DNA of 64,000 bases from the NCBI GenBank assembly GCA_949987705.1, contig OX465283.1, positions 9,094,207 through 9,158,206 on the forward strand. The letters are read 5' to 3'. The first letter of the stretch is position 1. Each line of letters opens with the position of its first letter. This stretch comes from Thereva unica (taxonomy: Eukaryota > Arthropoda > Insecta > Diptera > Therevidae). The notes under the pieces were generated by a model that saw nothing but the letters and a program-made list of their open reading frames with translations, ran no database searches and was not told where the DNA came from. The translations under genes and the position numbers were made by a program. Positions 36,001 to 46,200 of this stretch are shown piece by piece.

Positions 36001-39000
36001 AGGACATGGCGCCCTCGGGCGATCGCCCGGGTTCGCCCACCCCTAAAGCCGGTACTGCCTGCAAGTAAGAACCTGTAGGGGTGCAAATTGTGAATCGGAC
36101 CACTTTCTAGTTAAAGCTAGATTCAGATGTCGGCTGTCTACTCAAGAAAGAAGAAACAGCAAACAAAAGAAATTCGACGTCGGCCGCCTCGAAGAACAGC
36201 CCGTGTTGGAGAGATATCAGGACACTCTAGCAGAAAGGATAGGTATAAATAATGAAGATACAGTCGAGGGAAAATGGATGAGATTGAAGACGGTACTGAT
36301 AGATGTCACAAAGGAAACTGTAGGGTATAAACGCACAGTCAGAGCCAGTGACTGGTACGACGAGCAATGCAAAGCAGCTATAGAGGCCAGAAATAAAAAT
36401 AGGAGAATATACATAGAGAGGCCGACGAGGAGTAAAAAATTGAAATACGAGGAAACAAGAAGAACCGCAAAAAACATCTGCAGGAAGAAGAAAAGACAAT
36501 TCCTCAACAATCACATCCTGGGAGCAGAGGAAAACTTTGCCCAAAACAAAACACGGGAAGCATACAGGGAAGTAAACTTCTTCAAGAAAAGCTTCAAACC
36601 CTCCTCCGGTATATGTAGAACAAAAGAAGGCACTATAGTCACAGGCAGCGAAGATGTAAAGAAAAGATGGAAGGAATTTTTTAGCGAGCTGCTGAACGCA
36701 AACGAGAGCATCAGACATGTACCAGAACCCCGTCTACAACATAACGATGACACCAGAGAAACAAATGTACCCACTCTGGAAGAAGTACAAAGTGCCATAC
36801 GATCATTAAAAAACAATAAATCTCCAGGAATTGATAACATCCCAGCAGAGTTGATCAAACAAGGAGGCGAATCGCTCTCAGCAGCCATACACCAATTACT
36901 ATGCTGCATATGGAGGAATGAAAAAATGCCTGAAGAATGGGAGCAAAGCATTATCTGCCCAATACACAAGAAAGGGGACAGATTCAACTGTGAAAACTAT
37001 AGCGGCATATCTCTTTTAAGCACAGTATATAAAATAATGACCAATATAATTAAGACCAGACTGGAACCTTACACAGAAGCTGCAATAAGTGAATACCAAG
37101 CTGGATTCAGAAGAAATAGGTCAACAATGGATCAACTTTTTACAATAAGGCAAATCCTCCGAAAATGCTGGGAATACAACATTGACGTGTATCAACTTTT
37201 CATCGACTTTAAACAAGCGTACGACAGCATCGACAGGGAGCAAATGTATGCAACAATGCTGGACCTAAACATCCCCCTGAAGATAATAAAATTAACAAAA
37301 ATGACAATGGAAAATACAAGATGTGCAGTCAGAATACATGGAGAATTGACGAAGTCCTTCCCAGTCAAGCAAGGCTTAAAGCAGGGCGATGAAGGAGTAA
37401 TTCGCAAGGTTAACATTGATGCGAACGCAACCCTGTTTAACAATTTCAAACAGTTGGCAGGATATGCCGACGATATAAACTGCCTTGCTAGATCACTGTC
37501 ATATCTTAGAGCCACATTCACAGAATTAGAAGATGGAGCAAAGCATATAGGGCTGCAAATAAACGCAGACAAAAGCAAAATTCCAGTTCAGTCAAGGGTG
37601 GAAAGAAGAAGAAAAAACCACAATACCACCTGGGGGGAATATAACTTTGAACGGGTAAATCAATTTAACTACCTGGGGTACACAGTCAGCGAAGACAACG
37701 ATGAAACGATAGAAGTACAAAGAAGAATAAACGCCGCGAACAGAACACACTTTTCACTACTGCCAGTAATGAAATCCAGAGACATCCACAGAAAAACTAA
37801 AATAAGAATCTACAAAACCATCATACGTACAGTAGCTACGTATGGATGTGAAGCATGGAGTATCTCCCAGAAATCCACAGACAAGCTGGATATATTTGAG
37901 AGGAAGGTTCCCCGAAGGATATACGAAGGATCAATGAAGACAATGCATGGAGAATACGCTACAATCACGAATTGTACGACTTATACAAAGAATGTAAACT
38001 TTCGACCCATGCCAAACTACTACGTTTACGTTGGGCCGGCCATGTCCAAAGAATGGATGACTCAAGGATACCAAAAAAAAGCCCTGTATCTACTACCAGA
38101 TGGCAAAAGACCAGTTGGCGAACCACGGTTAAGGTGGGAAGATAATGTTAAGGCCGATGCAGCAAAACTGCTCAACACAAGAAACTGGAGACAAGCTGCG
38201 GAGCAGAGAGACGTCTGGAGGAAGAAGCTGATGGAGGCCAAGGCTTGAATTGGGCTGTAGAGCCATCGAAGAAGATGAATAGAACCTTGAGGAACTCCAG
38301 CTTTAAGTAAATAATTCGAGGAACTAAAGTCGCCGAGTTTAACTTTTTGCGAGTAGCTTGTTAAAAAGCTATTTACAAGTTTAAGAGCAGCTGAAGAAAA
38401 AAAGACTTGGGAGGAGAGTTTCTGCAAGAGCAAAGAGTGATTGACGCTATCAATATCGAAAAATCAAATAACAAGATACAACAAATGTGTACCGAAATTT
38501 GCTTATAATATTAATTATGTTAAAACTTTTCTTCTATAACTTACGCAACGAATTATCAAAAATAGATATTTTAACAGCATCTCTAATATCGATTGGATCC
38601 TTTCCAGCTACTTCTTCAAATCGCTTAGTAAGTCCTTTGGCGTTGTTGTTAAAAATTTCGAATAACGTTAACAAAGTATTATGGCTAAAACACGAGGCAA
38701 ATAACCGTCTATAACGCTGCCAGTCATCATCTAAAAATTAATCCACAATTTTATATCGAACATGAAACAAACAAACCAAGTCTTACATCTCGCTGTTAAT
38801 ATAGATTGACCCAGAACATCTTTTACACCATCAAATAGTTGAGTTTTATCTGTGCAATCTTTTGCATTAAGGACATCTTTTAGCGTTGCAGGATCATCCA
38901 CATATAGTACACATTTTGTCCCCATCCAAAAAGTTATTGGCGATTTGTATTTTGGTCTTAATTCGCACATAGTTGTCATTAATTCTAATTAAATTGAACA

Positions 39001-39199
39001 CGTTTAATTAATTATTGCACTTTTATGGAAATTATTTAATCACTTTATTACCGTCGGGATTCTTTATTTTCCATATTATGCCAAGAAATGGTAAGCCTAA
39101 AGCCCCACGGATTTTCCATGATAGAATATAGAATTTCCTTTGGCACCACAAATAGTAGCCGAATGCTAGCGAAAGTATTACGAAAAGTAGCAACAACAT
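27015..39199 (-). CDS. Cytochrome P450, CYP4 clan (P450 gene 2), complete
   Basis: Exons on the minus strand: 39052-39199, 38787-38984, 38545-38730, 29898-29967, 29720-29846, 29507-29662, 27230-27656, 27015-27172. All joins use GT-AG and keep frame, giving 489 codons plus stop. Exons 2-8 have exactly the lengths of gene 1; only exon 1 is 3 bp shorter. Landmarks are an N-terminal hydrophobic anchor, hinge RGALGLPFLG, ExxR as ESLR (E354, R357), PERF-like FYPDH, and haem loop FLKGIRKCIG (C436). The I-helix reads VAFESLS, so the usual Gly and the Thr of the acid-alcohol pair are replaced by Ala and Ser. Intron 3 is 8.6 kb and filled with nested transposons; intron 6 (27657-29506) holds a mariner remnant. 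It should be an ER-bound monooxygenase; the substrate is unknown. Splicing across the transposon-filled intron needs RNA evidence. Confidence 0.9.
28051..28615 (+). mobile_element. Mariner remnant with TIRs and TA duplication (unit A)
   Basis: The left TIR CGAGGGCAGTCCGATAAGTA (28051-28070) is mirrored by the right end CTTATCGGACTGCCCTCG (28598-28615), with TA on both sides. The right TIR is preceded by a second tandem copy (28579-28596). Between them is the C-terminal part of a mariner transposase: STAKLVELGYKLLPQPP, SPDLAPCDFFLF (last catalytic Asp region), SDGLKKLEHRWVKS, and a stop after GDYVEK near 28535. The N-terminal half is deleted and stops are present. Confidence 0.85.
30232..33417 (+). 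mobile_element. RTE-like LINE, 5' truncated, frameshifted (unit A)
   Basis: The plus strand starts inside an APE-type endonuclease (SVYAPTE; DFNAHSG; LDYVLIN; GSDHYLV, about 30430-30830). It changes frame near 30870 into the linker (KSDGTFVPSHHERLQRWREF) and again near 31380 (APGIDQLTSEMIKVGG). Most of the RT core is missing. The 3' part runs from 32571 to 33324 (GLKI, EKTKVLT, LPILLYGSKSW, RRLRWFGHVCRM). The tail is a GAA repeat at about 33400-33417. The expected YADD box is degraded: in unit B the matching segment reads AGDS. A 0.9-kb LINE fragment interrupts it at 31645-32551. Confidence 0.78.
31645..32551 (+). mobile_element. 5'-truncated LINE 3' end with poly-A, unit A only
   Basis: It encodes an RT C-terminal region (VEFNSDKTKYCLISKKKF, LHILGVTLAKDLRWNDHI, YKSYIRPLLEYNSLVW), then FVNRTTRLWNNLSQSVFPSS and a stop. 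A 3' UTR ends CACATAAAAAAAAAAA at about 32536-32551. Unit B lacks it and has about 46 bp of RTE-like sequence in its place, so insertion removed a little target DNA. The last 110 bp is similar to the SINE tail. The family resembles CR1/Jockey-group LINEs. Confidence 0.82.
33632..33646. repeat. 15-bp target-site duplication of the RTE, left copy
   Basis: ATGAATAGAACCTTG, repeated exactly at 38275-38289 on the other side of the RTE element. Confidence 0.9.
33900..34567 (+). pseudogene. RTE endonuclease domain, frameshifted and interrupted
   Basis: It begins MIFGTWNTRSMD, with the Asn of the APE family, then LALQEIRW with the catalytic Glu. At about 34317 the expected GDLNAKIG motif is broken: the reading VIG continues as PQRQNW, while the correct residues DLNAKIGRE continue in another frame, consistent with loss of 2 nt. 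The other frame goes on through NGQRVIDFAMSKNMIV, YCNQIDHILIDRR and stops at the hAT element. The last motif, SDHFLVKAR, is found beyond the hAT at about 36098. Confidence 0.75.
34568..36057. mobile_element. hAT-type nonautonomous DNA transposon nested in the RTE, 8-bp TSD
   Basis: The left end CAGAGCCGGCTTTAGG is matched by the reverse complement of the right end, CAGTACCGGCTTTAGG. CCTGCAAG is duplicated at 34560-34567 and 36058-36065. CAG-start TIRs with an 8-bp duplication identify the hAT superfamily. The 1490-bp interior has short minus-strand frames (for example 34895-35104 and 35844-36086) without a recognisable hAT transposase. Removing the element and one duplication restores the RTE endonuclease frame through VRTCRGANCESDHF. 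Confidence 0.88.
36203..38248 (+). CDS. RTE reverse transcriptase ORF, with internal deletion
   Basis: 681 codons open. After a basic linker come the RT motifs: NNKSPGIDNIPAELI (about residue 210), SEYQAGFRRNRSTMDQLF (about 297), FIDFKQAYDSIDRE (first catalytic Asp, about 335), GLKQGD (about 391-396), YADD (421-424), GLQINADKSKI, and the C-terminal GYTVSEDND and GEPRLRWEDNVKAD. Between GLKQGD and EGVIRK roughly a dozen residues normally carrying the LFN..L motif are missing, without a frameshift. The loss removes part of the palm and should abolish polymerase activity. Confidence 0.82.
   Translation: MLERYQDTLAERIGINNEDTVEGKWMRLKTVLIDVTKETVGYKRTVRASDWYDEQCKAAIEARNKNRRIYIERPTRSKKLKYEETRRTAKNICRKKKRQFLNNHILGAEENFAQNKTREAYREVNFFKKSFKPSSGICRTKEGTIVTGSEDVKKRWKEFFSELLNANESIRHVPEPRLQHNDDTRETNVPTLEEVQSAIRSLKNNKSPGIDNIPAELIKQGGESLSAAIHQLLCCIWRNEKMPEEWEQSIICPIHKKGDRFNCENYSGISLLSTVYKIMTNIIKTRLEPYTEAAISEYQAGFRRNRSTMDQLFTIRQILRKCWEYNIDVYQLFIDFKQAYDSIDREQMYATMLDLNIPLKIIKLTKMTMENTRCAVRIHGELTKSFPVKQGLKQGDEGVIRKVNIDANATLFNNFKQLAGYADDINCLARSLSYLRATFTELEDGAKHIGLQINADKSKIPVQSRVERRRKNHNTTWGEYNFERVNQFNYLGYTVSEDNDETIEVQRRINAANRTHFSLLPVMKSRDIHRKTKIRIYKTIIRTVATYGCEAWSISQKSTDKLDIFERKVPRRIYEGSMKTMHGEYATITNCTTYTKNVNFRPMPNYYVYVGPAMSKEWMTQGYQKKALYLLPDGKRPVGEPRLRWEDNVKADAAKLLNTRNWRQAAEQRDVWRKKLMEAKA
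38275..38289. repeat. 15-bp target-site duplication of the RTE, right copy
   Basis: ATGAATAGAACCTTG, identical to 33632-33646. Confidence 0.9.
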
Positions 39200-39250
39200 T
39201 TTTACCGGAGTTTGCTTGGTACACTACCTTCGCGCATGCGCTTGCGTCTT

Positions 39251-39258
39251 TATTTATA
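39251..39258 (-). promoter_or_regulatory. TATA box of P450 gene 2
   Basis: TATAAATA on the minus strand, 51 bp upstream of the ATG at 39199. Same octamer and similar spacing as in gene 1. Confidence 0.6.
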
Positions 39259-39259
39259 T

Positions 39260-40169
39260 GTGCAGTCGCACATTAGTATTAAAATATTCAATGCGATCGC
39301 AGATCTAATTAATGTTGGAATATTGATTTTCCCTTTAAACGAAGTTGTACCAGCAAAATGCTGGTTTGTAATAATCTCAATTTGGATAATTATCAGCGCC
39401 AAAGTGGCGGACACGGGCTTGATTAATCATCGGAAATCTTTTATACTAGGTGCACAACAGATTCCTAGCGAATTTTATTCAGAATATGTCTTGTGGGCGT
39501 AGATTTTGACGTTCTCAGATAATTGGCACCCTGAACATGCCCCTTGGCGAACATGGCTTGAGACGAAGATTGCCAACATTTTAAGACGATACTACTGATT
39601 TGATCCTAAAAAGGACAGTTGCTGCTTCCCGTTTCGTGTTTCGTCGTTTCCGGTCATACCACCCGCACGGCAATGGTTAACAATCCACTGTAACACTTGT
39701 TTATAAACGATGTTAGATATTTCACTTGTAAGTATTAAAATGTTTGTGGCATTACTGAGTTGAGTCGATTTAGTTGAGTTGATATTTTCGAAATCGTCAT
39801 AAATGTCGCTCATCAAAATTTCCTCGTATATTACGAACTTTCAAACAACATCCAGCTGCTCACTGTCATCGTTCTCATTAATCTCAGAACATTTTCTATT
39901 ATATATCCTATGTTGAGGAGAATAGTAGTGAATTCTGAGTTTTCCGATTGGGTTCTCATCTTTTGCTTTAAATGACGTTTGCCAATATGTCCCTAAATAA
40001 GTGATCATTTCAGATATGCATCAATATCATCGGCCCATATATTCGTCCGGACACCCGGCAACATTTGCCCGGAATCTATGTCAATAAAACAGTTTCTCCC
40101 CAAAATAATTGGTTTTTACATCTTAAATCTCGCGGTGTTCTGTTAATAGATACTTTATTTGCCGTAGTA
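39260..40169. other. Upstream flank of P450 gene 2
   Basis: No coding sequence supported. This stretch is absent from unit B, where the deletion ends at about 40170. It therefore contains promoter-distal sequence lost together with exons 1-3. Confidence 0.5.
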
Positions 40170-41301
40170 CACTCATCGCATTCCCAGACAGCCATCATGC
40201 CGTCTTGTAAAACTTTAGATTTTTTCCACGCAGGTTTTTAGATTTGTTCCACGCAGGATTTTCCATATGATCTACTTCGATCGGAATCTTAAGCATAGAA
40301 TGAGCTGTTCTTCCTGAAAGCGCGGGACTTTACCTATATTCTTATTTTATTATTACTGCAACCTTTCGCTAGCGTCCTATATATTATATATACTGGCTGG
40401 AGCAAAAAAGTTTTCATTCAACATAATTTTTTACATTTTAGTCCATTTCTAAGCAAAAGCATATTTTTAAGTTTTTTAAACTATATTTTTAGTCTTCCAC
40501 CTTTTAGTTTATTATATGTCTTCGGTTATTTTGTGGTGACCGATATTTAAAATGGGGTCCCCCAGCTTACTGTACTCTACTCAAACACTTTTATTTCGTA
40601 TCCATACCGAGAGCGTTGTAAAAAAAAGGTAGTCCGCCATTTTGTGTTGGCTGCCATTTTGAATTTGGAATTACGCCACCCAGCTAATAGTATTCTACTT
40701 GTTACATCCTTTCGTTTGATACCCATACCGATCGTGATGTAAATAAAAAAGTATTCCACCATATTTATTGGCCGCCATTTTGTTCCGGCCGCCGTTTTGA
40801 ATTTGGAATGACACCAAATAGGTAACTATATTATATTTATCATTCCCTTTCATTTGATACCCATGTCGGCGGTCAGCGAGCACAATTGCAAAATTTGGCC
40901 GCCATCTTGAAACGGCCATCTTGATTTTTTTATAAAATGGTCAAATTGCATTGTCCCTTGAACTATACATGTGTGCAAAATTTGAAGCTGATCGGTTATA
41001 TGGAAGTGTGTCAAAAACAATTTTCAATATTTGTCTACATACATACATCTATATATACATACAGGTAGAGCTAATATATAGTGCATATAAATAGCCTAAA
41101 ACATGCCCGCCAAAATACTGACTCTTCCAGTGAAAGTCCCATCCCAATCGGATTAGCCGTTTCCAAGATTAGCCCGAACAAACAGACAGACAGACGGACA
41201 GACAAAAATTTTAAAAATGCGTGATTTCGTTAAAATTATGCAAAATTAAAAAAACACAATTATTTTGAAATCACAGACAGACACTCCAATTATATTTATA
41301 T
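40170..41301. repeat. Dispersed repeat at the end of unit A
   Basis: It contains about three degenerate units of roughly 110-140 bp between 40562 and 40925. Each carries a TTTGATACCCATNCCG-type word followed by GGCCGCCATTTTG-type words. Runs of ACATACAT and GACAGACGGACAGACA come next, ending TATTTATATAGATTG at the joint with unit B. The unit B copy is at 63033-64000 and a related piece is at 20670. The family is unknown. Confidence 0.65.
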
Positions 41302-41881
41302 AGATTGTTTATTTCGTTTTAACCAGTCACGAGGTTTAAGTTCTGGAAAAAGGAGTTTTCAATGCCATTTGTGGTTCATGCACTAAATAGCGTAAAACCG
41401 AACCGTGGGGGGTAAAATCGAACCGTCACCTCCTCGTGGTGCCCCCTAGATAACCAACTAACGACGGTAGTAGGGAGCAGACCCTTAAAAGCCTACCAAG
41501 CCAAGATGTACATGTTATCGTGCCGAGGGCTGCGTGGCAGTGGGTAGTGCTGCACTGTCCCTAACGATTTCCTCTGGGCAACGGGCGCACCCAGTTGTAT
41601 TTAGCCTTATCCTGGTATGGAGGCTCTGTCAGGATGGACCTTTCCTTTCCTGCCATACTCGTGGGACTTTCATGGACCAAACAATAATTAAAAAATCAGA
41701 CGAAGAAGGAAGTTGTGAGTCTGATGCAATAAGCATCAGCTCAGAGCTGGAGAGGGATCTCCTTGGAGGTACCTCGTCCAGCACAGAAGCTTCGGCTTCT
41801 CAATCAACAACTGGTGGGGCAATGTTGTTGAAGAAATTACTGCCAAGGTTGTCGGCATGACCGTGCAACCTAGCAAAAAGA

Positions 41882-41886
41882 AATCT
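41882..41886. repeat. 5-bp target duplication of BEL/Pao (left)
   Basis: AATCT, repeated at 50451-50455. The uninterrupted site GAAATCTGGTGCTGCC is in unit A at 25917-25932. Confidence 0.9.
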
Positions 41887-43045
41887 TGTTCCGATAGCAG
41901 CTTGGTTGCACGCTAAAATGTCTGTAAAGAAAGCATTTTTCCCAAAAAAAATAATGAACTCAGCAAATACAAAAAAAGGGAGGTAAAAGAGAGACGCTCC
42001 AACGGGATTCGAACTCGGTTCGCCTGATCACCAGTTTGCCACTTTGCCTACCCGCCAGCCAGGTTCACGGAGAAGCGTGGCTTGGATTGATATTTAAATA
42101 CTTCTTGTAATGTTCCGTATGCATCAATTTTCAATCACTAACGACCCCGGGACACATATATATATCTTAATAGTTCAATGGTTCAAGGAAACGCACAAAT
42201 TTCACACACATGTTATATTTATTATCTAATGTCGTTAATTCACTTTATCTGTTTTAATTCACAATAATAATATCCATACAATATTATATTTTTCACAAAA
42301 TTCATAAAAATAAGTTTGTCTTTGATTTCAGTATATAAAATAATGCTTATCTAATTGTATTAATTAAATTTAATATTTTTATTTTTACTTTACCGAGGTT
42401 TTTAACGATCTTGAATTCAACTGGGTTTTCTTAATTCTGTGAGTTTCGGCTGTGGCTGACTCGTTCCGTAGACTTCGACTGCTGATTGATCAAGGAAGCT
42501 TCCAGTTTCTTCTTCATCCTTATATTCTGTCGCCTTAGCGGTTTCCTTTTGGGTTGGGGTGAAAGAATTTCCCGCTCCTGCCGAGGTCATCGACCTATCG
42601 CCTTCCCATTGTAGGTGGTTGCTGTAGATCGGTCGTTGACCCACATCTCTTGTCGATGAATTTCCCCTTCATGGTGAATTTTTCGATTCTCGCCTGTCGG
42701 TGCCTTTCGATTTTAAAGGTTGTCATCCTGTGGCAGATTTTTGACAGTATCATGTTGATTTCTTTTCGGTGGCTGCCGGTGGTGATTGTGTTTTTGTTTA
42801 TTTTTGTTATGTGTATATTTGCTGTTGAATTTTCTTCTTAATTACTTTGGATGATAATTTGTGATAATATTTGGATGATAATTTGTGTATGATGCTGAAG
42901 ATCTCGTGGGGATGGAATCCTGCTTTATTATTATCATGGAACTGCCCGTGAGCTTGATGAAAATGCATTTGTTGCTGCGCCGGAATCAGGTATTTTTCTC
43001 TTGTTGCAAATTTCATTTCTTTTAATGGTTTATCATCCCCGAACA
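41887..43045 (-). repeat. 3' LTR of BEL/Pao
   Basis: On the plus strand it starts TGTTCCGATAGC and ends CCCCGAACA, so it has TG...CA termini. It is the exact partner of 49292-50450 at a constant offset of 7405 bp. Confidence 0.95.
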
Positions 43046-43058
43046 TACTCCCCCCCTT
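43046..43058 (-). promoter_or_regulatory. Polypurine tract of BEL/Pao
   Basis: On the coding (minus) strand it reads AAGGGGGGGAGTA and directly abuts the 3' LTR. It is the expected plus-strand priming site. Confidence 0.75.
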
Positions 43059-43267
43059 GGCATTGCTGCAAGTGATGCCAATACTAAGTGTGGTAGCTGC
43101 TGTTTCCTTCGTCAGTAGTGTCTGTAAAGAAACAATAAGGGAAGTTGATGGAGGGGTTATAGCGCCCCGACTCGCTTTTCGGATAAGGGATGGGAACGTT
43201 CATCAGGATTTAAGTTATTCTCAGGTAAATTTGGATGATGGTTATTTAGATTAGTTGATTGTTTTGT

Positions 43268-46200
43268 TTATAATTTATTTTGAATGTTTTTATCTAGGTT
43301 TCTATCTGTATTTGTTTGGAAAGGTAGTTTGCACAATTTCGCGATTGGACGTTTTAAAATTTTGTCCCTTATCTTTAGTGTAGCTACTCGTACTAGGCCA
43401 TCTGTACCTGGGGATACTTCTACGAGTCGCCCCAATGCCCACTGACATGGTGGAAGATTATCTTCTTTGACTAATACCAACTCTCCGACTTTTAAATTTG
43501 GTTGTGTTGTTAGCCATTTCGGTCTTTGCTGTAGACGACTGAGATATTCTGTTTTCCACCTCTTCCAGAAATGTTGCACTATTCTTTGGATTAATTGCCA
43601 TCGTTTTAATCGGTTTTCTTGAAGATCCAGGATTGAGGGTTCTGGAATCGCTTGTAGAGGTCCCCCAATTAGGAAGTGTGCAGGTGTAAGAGCTGTGAGA
43701 TCTTGAGCGTCAGAACTAATTTCCGTAAGTGGCCTTGAATTCAGGCAAGCTTCTATTTGTGTCAAGGCTGTAGTGAATTCTTCATATGTGAGCGTCACGT
43801 TTCCAATCACTCGTTTGACATGGTATTTTGTGGATTTGACACCCGCTTCCCATAACCCGCCAAAATGGGGTGACGACGGTGGTATGAACTTAAAATTGAC
43901 TCCATTATTTTCCAGCATGGCTCCGATTTGACTATTTAGTTGGTTTGCTAACTCCTTTTGCTGCCTTTTGAGAAGTCGATTTCCTCCTACAAAATTCGTA
44001 CCACAATCACAAAATAGATTGACACACAATCCTCTTCTAGCGGTGAATCTTTTAAATGCGGCGATGAATCCTTCCGCGCTTAAGTCAGTCACCAACTCTA
44101 AATGCAAGGCCTTGGTTGCCATGCAGACGAAAAGTGCGATATAGGCCTTGTATTTTTTAGGGTTCCTTCCTTTGTGGGTTTTAAGTTCGAATGGACCACA
44201 GTAATCCACTCCAGCATTTGTGAAAGGACGTGAGATCTGTATTCTTGACGCAGGAAGGTTCCCCATAAGCTGCTTTTGAGTGACGGCCTTTTGCTTGAAA
44301 CAAATCAAACACTTATGAATGTGGTGCCGAATTGTATTCCTCGCGTTTAGTATCCAATACTTCTGCGAAAGCACTTGCATCGTCAACTGCGTGCCCCCGT
44401 GCATGGTGTCTCGGTGTGCTTTGTCTATGATGAGTACGGTGAAGTGACACTTATCCGGCAGTATTATTGGAAACTTTTCGGAGAATGATAGATCTGAATG
44501 TTGTAATCTCCCTCCGACCCGGAGGATGCCCTTGTCGTCAATAAATGGGGATAATTTTAGTAACCGGCTCTGGCGAGGTAGTGCCTTTCTTTGGTGAATG
44601 GACTTAATTTCGGTATCAAATTCCCTCTCTTGAATTTGTTTGATCCAGTGCTGTAATGCATCATTTAGCTCGAAAGTCTTCAAATACGCTGTCCTTCGCT
44701 GTGAGCTGGGTCTCTGTGCGTTGAAAACGAATCTCTTTACAAATGCTGTCACCCGAACGAGTTTCGTGAGCGATGAGTGCCTGATGTCCAGATTATCGCT
44801 GTTGATGCTGAGTTGTAGGTTGGTGATTTTCCTTTGCTCGAGGTCTGTGCACTTCACATGTTTTACCTTTGGCCAGTGATCTTCTGTTTGTCGCAACCAG
44901 TCGGGCCCATTCCACCAGAGTTCATGCTTGAGTAGTTCACTTGCAGACATTCCTCGGGATGCGCAGTCGGCCGGGTTTTGTTTGGATGGCACATGTTTCC
45001 AGACATTCTCTCCTAAAACTTCATGGATGTAGGATACTCTGTTGGCTATAAACGTTTTCCATTTGTGAGGATGTCCATGTAACCAAGCGAGAACGATTTC
45101 AGAATCCGTCCAGGTGTAGGTTGAATATGGTGTTTCTAATTTTAAAGCTGTCTTTACATATTTCACCAATTTTGCCAGTAGTGATGCTGCACATAATTCC
45201 AACCGAGGTAAAGTTATCGTTTTCAAGGGAGCCACCTTAGTTTTAGCTGCTATCAAAGTTGAATGCCGATTGCCTTTCTCATCAACTACGCACAAATAAA
45301 CTGCGGCTGCGTAAGCCTTCATGGAGGCATCCGCAAAACCATGCAATTCGGTTTTTTGATTCCTGTTCGTGTACTGTGTCCATCTGTGTATCTTAATGTT
45401 GCTAACATCTAATAAATTTTCCTTATATTTTAGCCAATCCGTCATGATATCTTGTGGGATTTCTTCATCCCAATCAAGTCCTTTTAGCCACAGGCTTTGA
45501 ATTAAGAGTTTGGCTTGTATGATTATCGGTGCTAGCAGGCCGAGAGGGTCGAAAAGTTTCGAGGTTTCGGAGAGTACAGACCGCTTCGTCCATTTCGGCG
45601 GAACTGGACTCTGTGTATACGTATATGCCAGCGTGTCGGTTCCAGGTTTCCAGCAAATGCCCAATGCTCGGATGCTGTCATCGTGGGAGATTTCCAAAGA
45701 TAAGTTATTTTCACAGTGTTCTGGAGGTAATGTTTTTAATATTTCTTTGCAGTTAGACGACCATTTACGGAGAGAAAAGCCACCTTTCTGCATCATCTGT
45801 AACAGTTGCTGTTGAATTAGCAATGCATCATCGATTGTCTGCGACCCGGACAGGAGATCGTCCACGTAGAAGTCTGACATCACAATGTCGGAAGCCCTTG
45901 GATACGTTTCCCTTTCGTCGGCAGCTAATTGTTGTAACACCCGTGTCGCCAAGTACGGTGCACTTTTGGTGCCAAATGTCACTGTCAACAGTTTGTAGTC
46001 CTGAATGGGTTCATTAGGAGAATTGCGCCAAACAATCCTCTGGTATTCTGTATCTGGGTTGCATACTCGGATCTGCCGATACATCTTCTCCAAGTCCGCA
46101 GTGAATGCAATAAAATGTTTTCGCCACCGGATCAGCAAAGTGGTTAGTTCTTCCTGTACTACAGGCCCTTTTAGCATCATATCATTTAGTGACACTCCAC

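Larger units (their letters stand above)
33647..38274 (+). mobile_element. Full-length-sized RTE-like retrotransposon in P450 gene 2 intron 3
   Basis: The element lies between two copies of ATGAATAGAACCTTG. A GC-rich leader (33647-33899) is followed by an APE endonuclease (33900 on), an intervening hAT element (34568-36057), and an RT-bearing ORF (36203-38248). The 3' end is short and ends GAAGAAG, with no poly-A. The leader has about 55 bp in common with that of the DUF4780 element. A 2-nt deletion near 34317 breaks the endonuclease frame, and an in-frame gap removes part of RT, so it is not autonomous now. Confidence 0.87.
30030..38450 (-). mobile_element. Old minus-strand LINE split into three pieces by younger insertions
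   Basis: Three separated segments read as one RT. 38290-38440 encodes FLTSYSQKVKLGDFSSSNYL and AGVPQGS. 33560-33646 continues it, so that reading across the RTE target site gives GVPQGSIHGPLLFSVFINDL. 30040-30232 encodes SSLTYCDHINFIMGK and a RLLSKLRYHCGLLKR segment from the RT C-terminal side. The breaks are the RTE at 33647-38274 and the plus-strand LINE ending at 33417. The family is CR1/Jockey-like by motif. The piece at 30040 is also in unit B. Confidence 0.7.
25129..41301. repeat. Tandem segmental duplication, unit A (16.2 kb)
   Basis: This unit matches 41302-64000 in the same order and orientation: DUF4780 element, P450 exons 8 to 4, RTE-like LINE, then the repeat at 40170-41065. The left edges share TAGATTGTTTATTTCG (25127 onward and 41297 onward). 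Left of 25127 the sequence is unrelated, while left of 41297 is the end of unit A itself, so the two units are head-to-tail. The short shared word at the joint fits microhomology or repeat-mediated duplication. Confidence 0.85.

Noticed and set aside
36217..37578. Long minus-strand open frames (97-163 codons) opposite the RTE
   Set aside because: Shadows of the plus-strand RT ORF, without start context or motifs.
42417..42841. Two small ORFs (75 and 63 codons), also present at 49822-50246
   Set aside because: They lie inside the LTRs and are duplicated only because the LTRs are; no family similarity.
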